The notes below the pieces were generated by a model that saw only the letters and a list, made by a program, of their open reading frames with translations, was not told where the DNA came from and made no database searches. A DNA stretch of 20,131 nucleotides from Ruminococcaceae bacterium UBA5295 (GTDB lineage: Bacteria > Bacillota > Clostridia > Oscillospirales > Acutalibacteraceae): positions 43,656 through 63,786 of the forward strand of contig DHSD01000022.1 in NCBI GenBank assembly GCA_002411365.1, read 5' to 3'. Made by a program: the position numbers and the translations under genes. Of the stretch, positions 1-6,935 are shown in pieces (the stretch's first letter is position 1; each line of letters begins with the position of its first letter).

Positions 1-43
1 GGTGTGAATTTTGATTCCATCCATGAAGTGAGGGAGCGTTTTT

Positions 44-253
44 ATGGTTCAATTTGATTATGATATTGACGATTTTATGAGCGACTGTCAGTTGCGGAAT
101 TTACGGCCTAAAACCATGCAGAGCTATGAACAGTCATTAAGAATCTTTAAATGGTATATGCATAATGGTTCGCCGGAGCATTGCAAGTTTATTATGCCGT
201 TACATCCACAAACGTTGACAATATCATTATTGAAATGCTATAATAAATTATAA
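44..253 (+). pseudogene. Tyrosine recombinase (phage/ICE integrase) N-terminal fragment
   Basis: The first ~50 of 69 residues look like the SAM-like core-binding domain that opens XerC/D-type and phage integrases: a short acidic lead, then a 'LRPKTMQSYEQSLRIF' helix typical of 'glSkkTl.sY...Lr.F'. A good ribosome binding site (GAGGGAG) precedes the ATG, so the 5' end looks intact. The frame stops after 69 codons, while whole integrases have 280-400 residues and a C-terminal catalytic domain with R-H-R-Y; none of that is present. The last ~18 codons are not integrase-like and overlap the promoter of the adjacent tRNA-Leu gene, so the break lies just before that promoter. Most likely a remnant of an integrated element beside a tRNA gene. 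The family call rests on a short stretch and is moderate. Confidence 0.55.
215..244 (+). promoter_or_regulatory. Sigma-A-type promoter of tRNA-Leu
   Basis: A perfect -35 box TTGACA (215-220) and a perfect -10 box TATAAT (239-244) are separated by 18 bases. Transcription would start near 251, about 53 bases before the mature tRNA-Leu. The promoter lies inside the 3' end of the integrase-fragment reading frame, which supports that frame being non-functional there. Confidence 0.8.
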
Positions 254-303
254 GTAATCCCATTGTGTAATTATATGCGGCACATTAAAAATCCAGTTAA
301 TAC

Positions 304-390
304 GCCGGTGTGATGGAATTGGCAGACGTGCAGGACTCAAAATCCTGTGGTGGCAACACCGTGCGGGTTCAACCCCCGCCACCGGCACCA
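304..390 (+). tRNA. tRNA-Leu (anticodon CAA)
   Basis: Class II cloverleaf with a 7-bp acceptor stem (GCCGGTG at 304-310 with CACCGGC at 380-386), discriminator A387 and an encoded CCA at 388-390. The anticodon stem 331-335/343-347 closes the loop CTCAAAA, giving anticodon CAA at 338-340, which reads UUG. The long variable arm (about 348-361) and the GGTTCAA T-loop are as expected for tRNA-Leu. It has its own promoter upstream and a terminator directly downstream, so it is a monocistronic tRNA gene. Confidence 0.97.
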
Positions 391-395
391 GACAA

Positions 396-439
396 AAAAC
401 CCGCATGAGTACCGATTATTCAGTATTCATGCGGGTTTT
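396..439 (+). terminator. Intrinsic terminator of tRNA-Leu
   Basis: A long hairpin starts six bases after the tRNA CCA. The left arm is 396-412, the right arm 423-439, with a 17-bp stem (one G-U pair) and a 10-base loop. The core AAAACCCGCATGA pairs with TCATGCGGGTTTT, and the stem ends in a T run followed by CCTTATATTTT. Confidence 0.9.
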
Positions 440-704
440 CCTTATATTTTAATGTCTATTATATTAGATTTTATTATGCTTAAATATACTTAAAAACAGC
501 TTTTTAGACAACTATGCAACACGAAATGCAACACGGATTTCTGATTAAAAATACAGCATGGAAGCCAAAATCCAAGCGGTATCGAAAAATTTTAAAATGC
601 TGAAAAATGGCGGTGCCGATTTCTTGTGCTTTACTGTGTAACTTACCTCAAAAATATTGTACTGATATTTAACTAATATTTGCGATAAAAAGCTTAAAAA
701 AGGC
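440..704. other. AT-rich intergenic region with no gene; 12-base tandem repeat
   Basis: No convincing coding sequence is seen here. The stretch is strongly AT-rich. A 12-base unit, ATGCAACACGAA, is repeated in tandem almost exactly at 514-535. A short open frame starts at that repeat (514-600) and codes for about 28 residues; it has no ribosome binding site and I do not recognise it. The region sits between two tRNA transcription units and may be leftover mobile-element DNA. Confidence 0.5.
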
Positions 705-740
705 AAAAAGAAAGCCCAGAACCCGTATGGGAACTGGACT
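705..740 (-). terminator. Intrinsic terminator of the tRNA-Asp/tRNA-Thr unit
   Basis: On the minus strand the arm AGTCCAG (740-734) pairs with CTGGGCT (719-713) with one U-G wobble. An inner CCC/GGG pairing surrounds a 4-base loop. A T-rich run (TTTCTTTTT, about 713-705) follows. It lies three bases beyond the CCA end of tRNA-Thr. Confidence 0.75.
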
Positions 741-742
741 TT

Positions 743-818
743 TGGAGCTGCTAACGCGATTCGAACGCGTGACCTCGTCCTTACCAAGGACGTGCTCTGC
801 CAACTGAGCCATAGCAGC
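743..818 (-). tRNA. tRNA-Thr (anticodon GGT)
   Basis: The minus-strand cloverleaf begins GCTGCTA (818-812), which pairs with TAGCAGC near the 3' end. The discriminator is T (746) and CCA is encoded at 745-743. The anticodon stem CGTCC/GGACG closes the loop TTGGTAA, so the anticodon is GGT (Thr, ACC/ACU). The T-arm GTTCGAATC is canonical. The gene is second in a two-tRNA unit, only three bases after tRNA-Asp, and is processed from the same transcript. Confidence 0.97.
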
Positions 819-821
819 AAA

Positions 822-898
822 TGGCGACTCGGATCGGGATCGAACCGACGACCTCTAGCGTGACAGGCTAGCGTTCTAACCAGCTGAACTACCGAGCC
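822..898 (-). tRNA. tRNA-Asp (anticodon GTC)
   Basis: The minus-strand cloverleaf begins GGCTCGG (898-892) and pairs with CCGAGTC with one G-U pair. The discriminator is G and CCA is encoded at 824-822. The anticodon stem CTAGC/GCTAG closes the loop CTGTCAC, so the anticodon is GTC (Asp). First gene of the tRNA-Asp/tRNA-Thr unit, about 30 bases downstream of the predicted transcription start. Confidence 0.97.
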
Positions 899-933
899 AT
901 AAATACCATATTAAAATAACAGCAACACCACTT

Positions 934-962
934 ATTATACTGATTCTTAAGTAAATTGTCAA
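934..962 (-). promoter_or_regulatory. Consensus sigma-A promoter of tRNA-Asp/tRNA-Thr
   Basis: Perfect TTGACA (962-957) and TATAAT (939-934) boxes are separated by exactly 17 bases. The two tRNA genes lie immediately downstream. Confidence 0.92.
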
Positions 963-1018
963 CATTTCTTCTTCTTTTACAGCGTATTTAAAATTTTGTA
1001 AAGGGACTGGATTTATAA

Positions 1019-1204
1019 AACTGTGCTGAGAGCTTTTCCATACCGTTTGACCGCCAGCAGCTTGCGGATTATCTGTCTGTTGACCGCAGCGCAATGTCAA
1101 ATGAGCTTTCAAAGATGAAAAAAGAAGGCATTCTTGAGTACCATAAAAATCATTTCTGCCTCTTCCAGCCCCAGCCATCAGACGAATCATGCGAAAAAGG
1201 ATAA
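1019..1204 (+). pseudogene. Crp/Fnr-family regulator, C-terminal helix-turn-helix remnant
   Basis: The reading frame from 1019 to the TAA at 1202-1204 encodes 61 residues. Its middle matches the DNA-binding domain of Clostridial Crp/Fnr regulators very well: 'IPFDRQQLADYLSVDRSAMS' followed by 'NELSKMKKEGIL' and a short wing ('EYHKNHFCLF'). The frame is closed upstream by TAA at 1016-1018, and the ~150-residue cyclic-nucleotide-binding-type sensor domain is absent. There is no start codon or ribosome binding site at the break. The last ~12 residues after the wing are not family-like. This is a 5'-deleted remnant, not a small functional regulator. In related bacteria such regulators often govern hydroxylamine reductase or nitrosative-stress genes, but nothing here shows that target. 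Confidence 0.75.
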
Positions 1205-1257
1205 GTGTTCGGGAGCTGGTTGCTGATTTTTGTGGCATTGTGGACAAATATTGCTGC

Positions 1258-1300
1258 AATAAAAGCAGGAGGCAGATGCTTTGCGCACCTGTCTCCCCGC
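1258..1300 (-). terminator. Intrinsic terminator downstream of pfkA
   Basis: On the minus strand GGAGACAGGTGC (1296-1285) pairs with GCATCTGCCTCC (1279-1268), with 11 of 12 positions paired including one G-U and one A-C mismatch. The 5-base loop is GCAAA. A TTTTATT run follows (1264-1258). It lies about 25 bases beyond the pfkA stop codon and ends the housekeeping block. Confidence 0.75.
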
Positions 1301-1322
1301 CTTTATTATATTTTTAAAACAG

Positions 1323-2291
1323 TCAGATGGAAATCCGAAGCGCCACGTCGTAAAGGTCTTTGTTAAACACACGCTTCATATTGAGTGCCTCTGTAATATC
1401 GAGGTCTGTAATGCGCCCGTCGCGTACAACTATAACGCGGTTGCTTTTGTCCTCATAAAGAAGCTTTGCCGCAAGCGCCCCCATTTCGCTGCCTACCACA
1501 CGGTCGCGAAGTGTTGGCGAGCCGCCACGCTGCACATGCCCCAAAACGGTGGCACGTGCTTCTATTCCGGTAGCCTGCTGAATATCTGTTGCAAGCTTGT
1601 CAACGCCGCCGACGCCTTCGGCAACAACAATGATAAAATGTTTTTTGCCTGTTTTCTGTGTCAGCATCATACGGTCGACAATATCCTTCTGGAAATCGTA
1701 CGGCACTTCAGGCACAAGGATACTTGTTGCACCGACGGCAATGCCGGTTTCAAGCGCGAGGTCTCCGCAGCGGCGGCCCATTACCTGCACAACGCTGCAG
1801 CGGTCATGTGATTCCATTGTGTCACGGAGGCGATCGACCATCTCAACGGCCGTATTCATTGCCGTATCAAAGCCGATGGTGTACTCGCTCGAGGCAATAT
1901 CGTTGTCTATGGTTCCAGGTACCCCTATACATGGAATGCCGGCACCAGTCAAATCCCTTGCTCCTCTGAAAGAGCCGTCACCGCCAATTACGACAACGCC
2001 ATTGACGCCCATTTCGTGGCATTTGGCAGCGGCTTTCTTCACCCCGGCAGGGGTGTTGAACTCAGGGCTGCGTGCCGTATAGAGAATTGTTCCACCACGG
2101 TGAATAATATCTGAAACCGAACGAAGGTTCATCTCAACGACTTCACCGTTAAGAAGCCCATTGTAGCCCCTCTGAATCCCCATTACGCGCATCCCGTATG
2201 AAATGCCTGCACGTACAACGGCGCGGATGGCTGCATTCATGCCCGGTGCGTCGCCGCCGCTTGTCAGAACACCAATTGTTTTCTGAGCCAT
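1323..2291 (-). CDS. pfkA: ATP-dependent 6-phosphofructokinase
   Basis: Phosphorylates fructose 6-phosphate to fructose 1,6-bisphosphate with ATP, the committed step of glycolysis, as a cytosolic homotetramer. The 322-residue length fits bacterial PfkA (about 320). Visible motifs: GGDAPGMN at 12-19 (nucleotide binding), GGDGS at 103-107 (the Gly after GGD marks the ATP-dependent type rather than the pyrophosphate type), PGTIDND at 125-131 with the catalytic Asp129, and MGRRCGDLAL at 171-180 (substrate-binding Arg). An AGGAGGG ribosome binding site sits about 9 bases before the ATG. It is last in the housekeeping block, 201 bases after dnaE, has its own candidate promoter, and is followed by a terminator. 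dnaE-pfkA adjacency is common in Clostridia, where pyruvate kinase often follows; here it does not. Confidence 0.97.
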   Translation of the reverse strand: MAQKTIGVLTSGGDAPGMNAAIRAVVRAGISYGMRVMGIQRGYNGLLNGEVVEMNLRSVSDIIHRGGTILYTARSPEFNTPAGVKKAAAKCHEMGVNGVVVIGGDGSFRGARDLTGAGIPCIGVPGTIDNDIASSEYTIGFDTAMNTAVEMVDRLRDTMESHDRCSVVQVMGRRCGDLALETGIAVGATSILVPEVPYDFQKDIVDRMMLTQKTGKKHFIIVVAEGVGGVDKLATDIQQATGIEARATVLGHVQRGGSPTLRDRVVGSEMGALAAKLLYEDKSNRVIVVRDGRITDLDITEALNMKRVFNKDLYDVALRISI

Positions 2292-2427
2292 AAATAAACC
2301 CTCCTGTTTTTATGAATCCATGCCGGACTATTGTTTGCCGGGTAAGGCAGCCCGGCCCTTGCGCCTGATTTTTTTGAAATCGCACACAGTGCTTTGCAGT
2401 GCGGCATAAATTAAAATCTCTTTCAAT

Positions 2428-2457
2428 ATTATAGTCGAAATTACGGGACCGTTACAG
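2428..2457 (-). promoter_or_regulatory. Candidate pfkA promoter
   Basis: A perfect TATAAT (2433-2428) is preceded, after 18 bases, by a weak -35 box CTGTAA (2457-2452). Transcription would start near 2421, giving a ~130-base leader. That leader contains a small GC-rich hairpin (GCCGGG 2356-2351 with CCCGGC 2342-2337) and no T run. The dnaE-pfkA gap shows no terminator, so read-through from dnaE is also possible. Confidence 0.5.
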
Positions 2458-2492
2458 GGTGAAAGCATGGACAATTTTATCTCTTATATAGA

Positions 2493-5400
2493 TTATTGTT
2501 GCAAATTATCCACATAAGCAACATTTTTTACGCCGAGAATTTTCTTTAATTCCCTTATCAAAACATCATTGACGCTTACGCGCATGGAAATTGGCGCAGC
2601 CATAAGCTGCCTGCTGTCTGTAAAATATATATAAAGCGGAGTGGGGCCGTCGAAAACAGCGGTGTATTTCAGCGCTTTTCTGTACATGGGATTTTCGCTG
2701 TTGTCTACACGCAGATAAAGTCCTGTGCGGGAGCAGCGGCGCTTGCGGTTCTTTGAGCCGTCACCGCCAAGCTTAGGTGCGGAAGAAATTGACTGGCATA
2801 TAAGTTCCGCGTCATTTTCATCGCGGACACTTATGCGCGCCTGCGCTTTTATGATTTTTCCCTCGGTTACAATTTCAGCGTACTCCTCGAGGGTTTTAGG
2901 GAAAACGAGCATCTGTATAGAGCCGTAAAGGTCTTCAAGAGTTACGAACGCCATTGTGCTGTTGCTTTTCGTTACTTTAAGCCGCACTTTTGTGATTATG
3001 CCGAGGACAGTTACCGCGTCATTGTCGTGCAGGCTTCCGTCTTTCTCTTTTATGCTTTCGATGATGTCACCAATATAGACTGCATGGAACTTGCCGTAAA
3101 GGCCGGCATATGCGGCCATTGGGTGGCCGGAAAGGTAGATGCCTGTTACCTCTTTTTCCATGTCGAGCTTATCTGAAGCGCTGAGGTCAGGCATATTTGG
3201 AAAGTGGAAATCGTCATGGCCTGATTTTGTGTCTGTATCGAAAAAGCCTATTTGGCCTTCAATATTCTGCTTTCTGTCTTCCGCAATATAATCGAGCACA
3301 GGGCCAGCACTGTTTAGCATCTGGTTGCGGTTTGGGCCGAGGCCATCAAGTGCGCCGGCCTTTATGAGGCTTTCAAGCGCACGCCTGTTAAGATTGTCAT
3401 ACATTCTTTTGCAGAAGTCGAAAAAAGATGAAAAGGCCCCGCTTTTCTTCCTTTCAGCAACAAGGGAATCGATTAACCCTCTGCCGAGGTTGCGTATGGC
3501 TAAAAGTCCGAAGCGTATCGAGTTGCCTGAAACTGTGAAGCTGCTTTCACTTTCATTGATATGCGGCGGAAGGACATGTATGCCAAGGCGCATACACTCG
3601 GCTATATAGGCTGAGAGTTTGTTTGTGTTGTCGAGCACGCTTGTGAGGAGCGACGCCATATATTCGTGCGGGTAATGGCATTTAAGCCATGCCGTTTCGT
3701 AGCTTACAACAGCATATGCCGCCGCGTGCGACTTGTTGAATGCATATGAGGCAAAATTTGCCATCTGAGCGTAAATTGCTTCGGCGGTTTTTTCATCAAC
3801 GCCGCGGCGTATGCAGCCTTCTACGACAACTTTTCCGTCTTCATCCGTGAGGCCATGGATAAAAATTCCCTTTTCACGTGCCATTACGTCTTTTTTCTTC
3901 TTAGCCATTGCGCGGCGGACAATATCGGCGCGCCCGAGCGAATATCCCGCAAGCGTGCGGAAAATCTGCATAACCTGCTCCTGGTAGACGATGCAGCCGT
4001 TTGTGACGCTTAGAATGTCTTTGAGCAGCGGGTGCAGGTATGTGATTTTAGAGGGGTCTCGCCTGTTTTCAATATAGCGTGGGATAGACTCCATTGGCCC
4101 CGGGCGGTAAAGCGATATAATGGCGATAAGGTCTTCTATCTTTTCTGGCTTTACCTGCATTGTCACGTTCCTCATGCCGGCAGATTCAAACTGGAAAATG
4201 CCGTCGGTATCACCTGAAGAGAGCATACCAAAAACTTTTTTGTCGTCTGTCGGTATATCCTCTACCTGGAATCCCGGTTTCTTTTCATCTATCATGTCCT
4301 GAGCGCGGCGGATAACGGAAAGATTGCGCAGGCCGAGAAAATCCATTTTAAGGAGGCCGAGCTCCTCAAGCGTAGTCATTGTGTACTGTGTCACGACAGA
4401 ATCACCGTTTTTGGCAAGAGGAACGTATTCATCGACAGGCTTGTCGGTTATCACGACTCCCGCCGCATGCGTTGAAGCGTTGCGCGGCATGCCCTCAACA
4501 CGGCGGGCCATGTCTATTAAGTTGTGGACGCGCATGTCCGTGTCGTAGCGCTGCCTGAGCTCGCCCGAGGCTTCAAGCGCCTTGCCGAGTGTCATGTTAA
4601 TCTCTGATGGTACAAGCTTTGCGATGCTGTCAACTTCAGCGTACGGCATTGCCATTGCGCGGCCGACATCACGTATTGAGCCGCGGGCGGCCATTGTGCC
4701 AAATGTAACTATCTGCGCCACATGGTCGGCACCGTATTTCCTGACAACGTAATCTATCATCTCCGGCCTACGGTCATCAGCAAAATCGATATCAAAGTCA
4801 GGCATGCTCACGCGCTCCGGATTGAGGAAACGCTCAAACAGCAGGTTGTACCTTATGGGGTCTATGCCGGTTATGCCGATGCAGTAGGCGGCGAGGCTGC
4901 CTGCACCGGAACCGCGCCCAGGCCCTACCGGTATGCCTACCTCCTTTGCGTGGCGCACAAAGTCATGGACTATCAGGTAGTAGTTCACATAGCCCATTTT
5001 TTCAATTGTGGCAAGCTCATATTCGAGCCGGTCGCATACAAGCTGCGCTGGGTTGCTGCCGTAGCGCCTGTGGAGCCCTTCATAGCATTTCTGGCGGAAA
5101 TATTTGACATTGTCCTGCCCATTTGGCGTATCGAACCTCGGCAGTTTTGTTTTGCCGAACTCAAACTCAACGTTGCAGCGCTCCGCAATTTTCACCGTAT
5201 TGTCGGCAGCTTCAGGGATTTCCGGGAACAGTGAGCGCATTTCCTGCTCGGATTTAAAGTAAAACTGGTCGCTGCCAAAATTCATCGCGTCTTTGTCTTC
5301 AACAGTATGGTTTGTCTGTATGCACAAAAGTATGCGGTGCATTTCGCTGTCGTCAGGCATGAGGTAATGGCAGTCGTTTGTTACAACGAGGGGGATGCCC

Positions 5401-5984
5401 GTCTCATGCGCAATGCGCACTATGGAGGGGTTTATCTGTTTTTGACCACGCAAGCCATGGTCCTGCAGCTCAAGGTAAAAATTGCCGCGCCCGAATATGC
5501 TGTCGTAATGGAGTGCGGCCGCTTTCGCGCCGTCATAGTCACCGGCAGTAAGGTCCCTCGGTATTTCACCTGCAAGGCATGCGGAAAGCGCTATAAGCCC
5601 TTCATGGTATTTTTCCAAGAGCTCATAATCTACACGCGGCTTAAAGTAAAATCCTTCGGTCCATGACCTTGAAACCATGGCTATAAGATTCTGGTAGCCG
5701 GTGTTGCTTTCACAGAGAAGCACGAGATGGCGGTTTTCAGAATCGAGTTCATGCGTGCGGTCAAAGCGTGTGCGCGGAGCAACATATACCTCGCAGCCTA
5801 TAATAGGCTTTACCCCGCATGCCTTTGCGGCCTTGTAAAAATCGACGGCGCCGTACATTACACCATGGTCTGTTATTGCAACAGCCGGCATGCCGAGCTC
5901 GGCGGCGCGTGCGGGGAGCTGTGAGATGCGGCATGCCCCGTCAAGCAGGCTGTATTCGCTGTGAACGTGAAGATGAACAAAAAT
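2493..5984 (-). CDS. dnaE: DNA polymerase III alpha subunit, DnaE type (ATT start)
   Basis: Replicative family-C DNA polymerase, 1163 residues. The PHP domain begins at residue 2 with FVHLHVHSEYSLLDG, the usual DnaE N-terminus carrying the HxH metal-binding pattern. The polymerase core has VGPGRGSGAGS near 353 and MPDFDIDF near 394-401, whose second and third Asp bind the catalytic metals; the third catalytic Asp is in KMDFLGLRNL. Helix-hairpin-helix and OB-fold regions ('VTVLGIITKVRLK') follow. The first ATG (5891) would delete 31 conserved residues including HLHVH. In the correct frame a TGA lies at 5993-5991, leaving only GAG, GCC and ATT before the conserved sequence. ATT at 5984-5982 is preceded by AAAGGAG with 9-base spacing, so I call an AUU start. 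It follows whiA closely. A PolC is expected elsewhere in the genome. Confidence 0.93.
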   Translation of the reverse strand: MFVHLHVHSEYSLLDGACRISQLPARAAELGMPAVAITDHGVMYGAVDFYKAAKACGVKPIIGCEVYVAPRTRFDRTHELDSENRHLVLLCESNTGYQNLIAMVSRSWTEGFYFKPRVDYELLEKYHEGLIALSACLAGEIPRDLTAGDYDGAKAAALHYDSIFGRGNFYLELQDHGLRGQKQINPSIVRIAHETGIPLVVTNDCHYLMPDDSEMHRILLCIQTNHTVEDKDAMNFGSDQFYFKSEQEMRSLFPEIPEAADNTVKIAERCNVEFEFGKTKLPRFDTPNGQDNVKYFRQKCYEGLHRRYGSNPAQLVCDRLEYELATIEKMGYVNYYLIVHDFVRHAKEVGIPVGPGRGSGAGSLAAYCIGITGIDPIRYNLLFERFLNPERVSMPDFDIDFADDRRPEMIDYVVRKYGADHVAQIVTFGTMAARGSIRDVGRAMAMPYAEVDSIAKLVPSEINMTLGKALEASGELRQRYDTDMRVHNLIDMARRVEGMPRNASTHAAGVVITDKPVDEYVPLAKNGDSVVTQYTMTTLEELGLLKMDFLGLRNLSVIRRAQDMIDEKKPGFQVEDIPTDDKKVFGMLSSGDTDGIFQFESAGMRNVTMQVKPEKIEDLIAIISLYRPGPMESIPRYIENRRDPSKITYLHPLLKDILSVTNGCIVYQEQVMQIFRTLAGYSLGRADIVRRAMAKKKKDVMAREKGIFIHGLTDEDGKVVVEGCIRRGVDEKTAEAIYAQMANFASYAFNKSHAAAYAVVSYETAWLKCHYPHEYMASLLTSVLDNTNKLSAYIAECMRLGIHVLPPHINESESSFTVSGNSIRFGLLAIRNLGRGLIDSLVAERKKSGAFSSFFDFCKRMYDNLNRRALESLIKAGALDGLGPNRNQMLNSAGPVLDYIAEDRKQNIEGQIGFFDTDTKSGHDDFHFPNMPDLSASDKLDMEKEVTGIYLSGHPMAAYAGLYGKFHAVYIGDIIESIKEKDGSLHDNDAVTVLGIITKVRLKVTKSNSTMAFVTLEDLYGSIQMLVFPKTLEEYAEIVTEGKIIKAQARISVRDENDAELICQSISSAPKLGGDGSKNRKRRCSRTGLYLRVDNSENPMYRKALKYTAVFDGPTPLYIYFTDSRQLMAAPISMRVSVNDVLIRELKKILGVKNVAYVDNLQQ

Positions 5985-5993
5985 GGCCTCTCA

Positions 5994-6000
5994 CTCCTTT
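5994..6000 (-). promoter_or_regulatory. dnaE ribosome binding site that fixes an ATT start
   Basis: AAAGGAG (6000-5994) lies between the whiA stop (TAA, 6005-6003) and the dnaE coding sequence. The 9-base gap to ATT (5984-5982) is ideal. No ATG, GTG or TTG occurs in the dnaE frame between the in-frame TGA (5993-5991) and the conserved PHP motif. Confidence 0.75.
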
Positions 6001-6002
6001 CA

Positions 6003-6923
6003 TTAGGTCTTCGTTTTTTCTGCAAATTCGAGTATCCGCCGCAGGCGGTGATGCACACCAGAACGGCTTAGCTTTGGTGAGAGGTGCTGCCCGAGTTCGC
6101 GCAGCGACATTTCCGGATTGTCAAGGCGCAGGCTCGCAAGCTCCTGAAGATCTTCCGGCAGGGCAGGTAGCCTGCCATCGCTCTTAATCTTTTTTATGGC
6201 AATGACTTCCTGAGCCGCGGCGGAGGCAGTTTTGCCTATGTTTGCCGTTTCGAAATTTGTCTGGCGGTTTACCTTGTTGCGCACTTCCTTAAGCATTCTC
6301 ACCTGCATTAGCTCCATTGCGGCGTCAGGCGCACCGATGTAAGTGAGAAAATCGGCAACATGTGAGCTGCCTTTGAGGTATACAACGAATGAGCCATTGC
6401 GGCGTGTTATATGCGGGCTGATGCCAAGACTGATTATGCCGCGCATCAGCGCGGTAAGGTCATTTGCAAGGTTCATATAGGGTACAGAATATTCGAGGTG
6501 GTATTCACGCTCTGGAGACGTCACAGTCCCGCATGCAAGGAATGCGCCTCTGAGGAAAGCGGCATAGCAGCACTCGTTTTCCATATTCGAAAGATTTATC
6601 CGCAAGTTTATCTCTTTCCCGGTGTGGCCGAGGCTCCGAAGCACTTTCTGTGCCTGTTCCGGCCCTGCGGCTGAAACAGTGTAAACGGAAGTGCCGCTCC
6701 CTTTATGCACTTTAAAAGAAGTTACGTCCATAATAGCCCCAGTGATTTCGGCGGCGAGCTGTGCTGTGCGCCGCGCGGCAGCTAAATTCTCTGTAGTAAG
6801 CGTAACGCCCGAAGGTGAAAAATTCCTGCCAAACAAAAGCAGGCCGTAGCACTCTGCCTTTCGGCAGCAGCACTGCGGCACAATCCTGCATAATTCGTTT
6901 TTAGTCTCAGAAGCGAATGACAT
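6003..6923 (-). CDS. whiA: WhiA, sporulation/division regulator
   Basis: DNA-binding protein of the WhiA family (306 residues; family about 310). The N-terminus 'SFASETKNELCRI' and 'CCCRKAECYGLLLF' matches WhiA, followed by a degenerate LAGLIDADG homing-endonuclease-like fold. The C-terminal helix-turn-helix is at about 255-300: 'PEMSLRELGQHLSPKLSRSGVHHRLRRI'. WhiA controls sporulation genes in actinomycetes and influences cell division and chromosome segregation in Bacillus. The gene starts 12 bases after rapZ. Its ribosome binding site is weak (TAGAG), so translation may depend on coupling to rapZ. In Bacillus and many Clostridia yvcK lies between rapZ and whiA; it is missing here. Confidence 0.93.
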   Translation of the reverse strand: MSFASETKNELCRIVPQCCCRKAECYGLLLFGRNFSPSGVTLTTENLAAARRTAQLAAEITGAIMDVTSFKVHKGSGTSVYTVSAAGPEQAQKVLRSLGHTGKEINLRINLSNMENECCYAAFLRGAFLACGTVTSPEREYHLEYSVPYMNLANDLTALMRGIISLGISPHITRRNGSFVVYLKGSSHVADFLTYIGAPDAAMELMQVRMLKEVRNKVNRQTNFETANIGKTASAAAQEVIAIKKIKSDGRLPALPEDLQELASLRLDNPEMSLRELGQHLSPKLSRSGVHHRLRRILEFAEKTKT

Positions 6924-6935
6924 TTTGAAAAGACT

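Noticed and set aside
545..820. Minus-strand open frame of 91 codons
   Set aside because: It runs through tRNA-Thr and its terminator; no ribosome binding site and no recognisable protein.
876..1372. Minus-strand open frames between tRNA-Asp and pfkA
   Set aside because: They overlap the tRNA promoter, the antisense of the Crp/Fnr remnant and the pfkA terminator, and read as low-quality sequence.
1281..1811. 176-codon plus-strand frame antisense to pfkA
   Set aside because: Shadow of pfkA codon usage; composition and lack of ribosome binding site argue against a gene.
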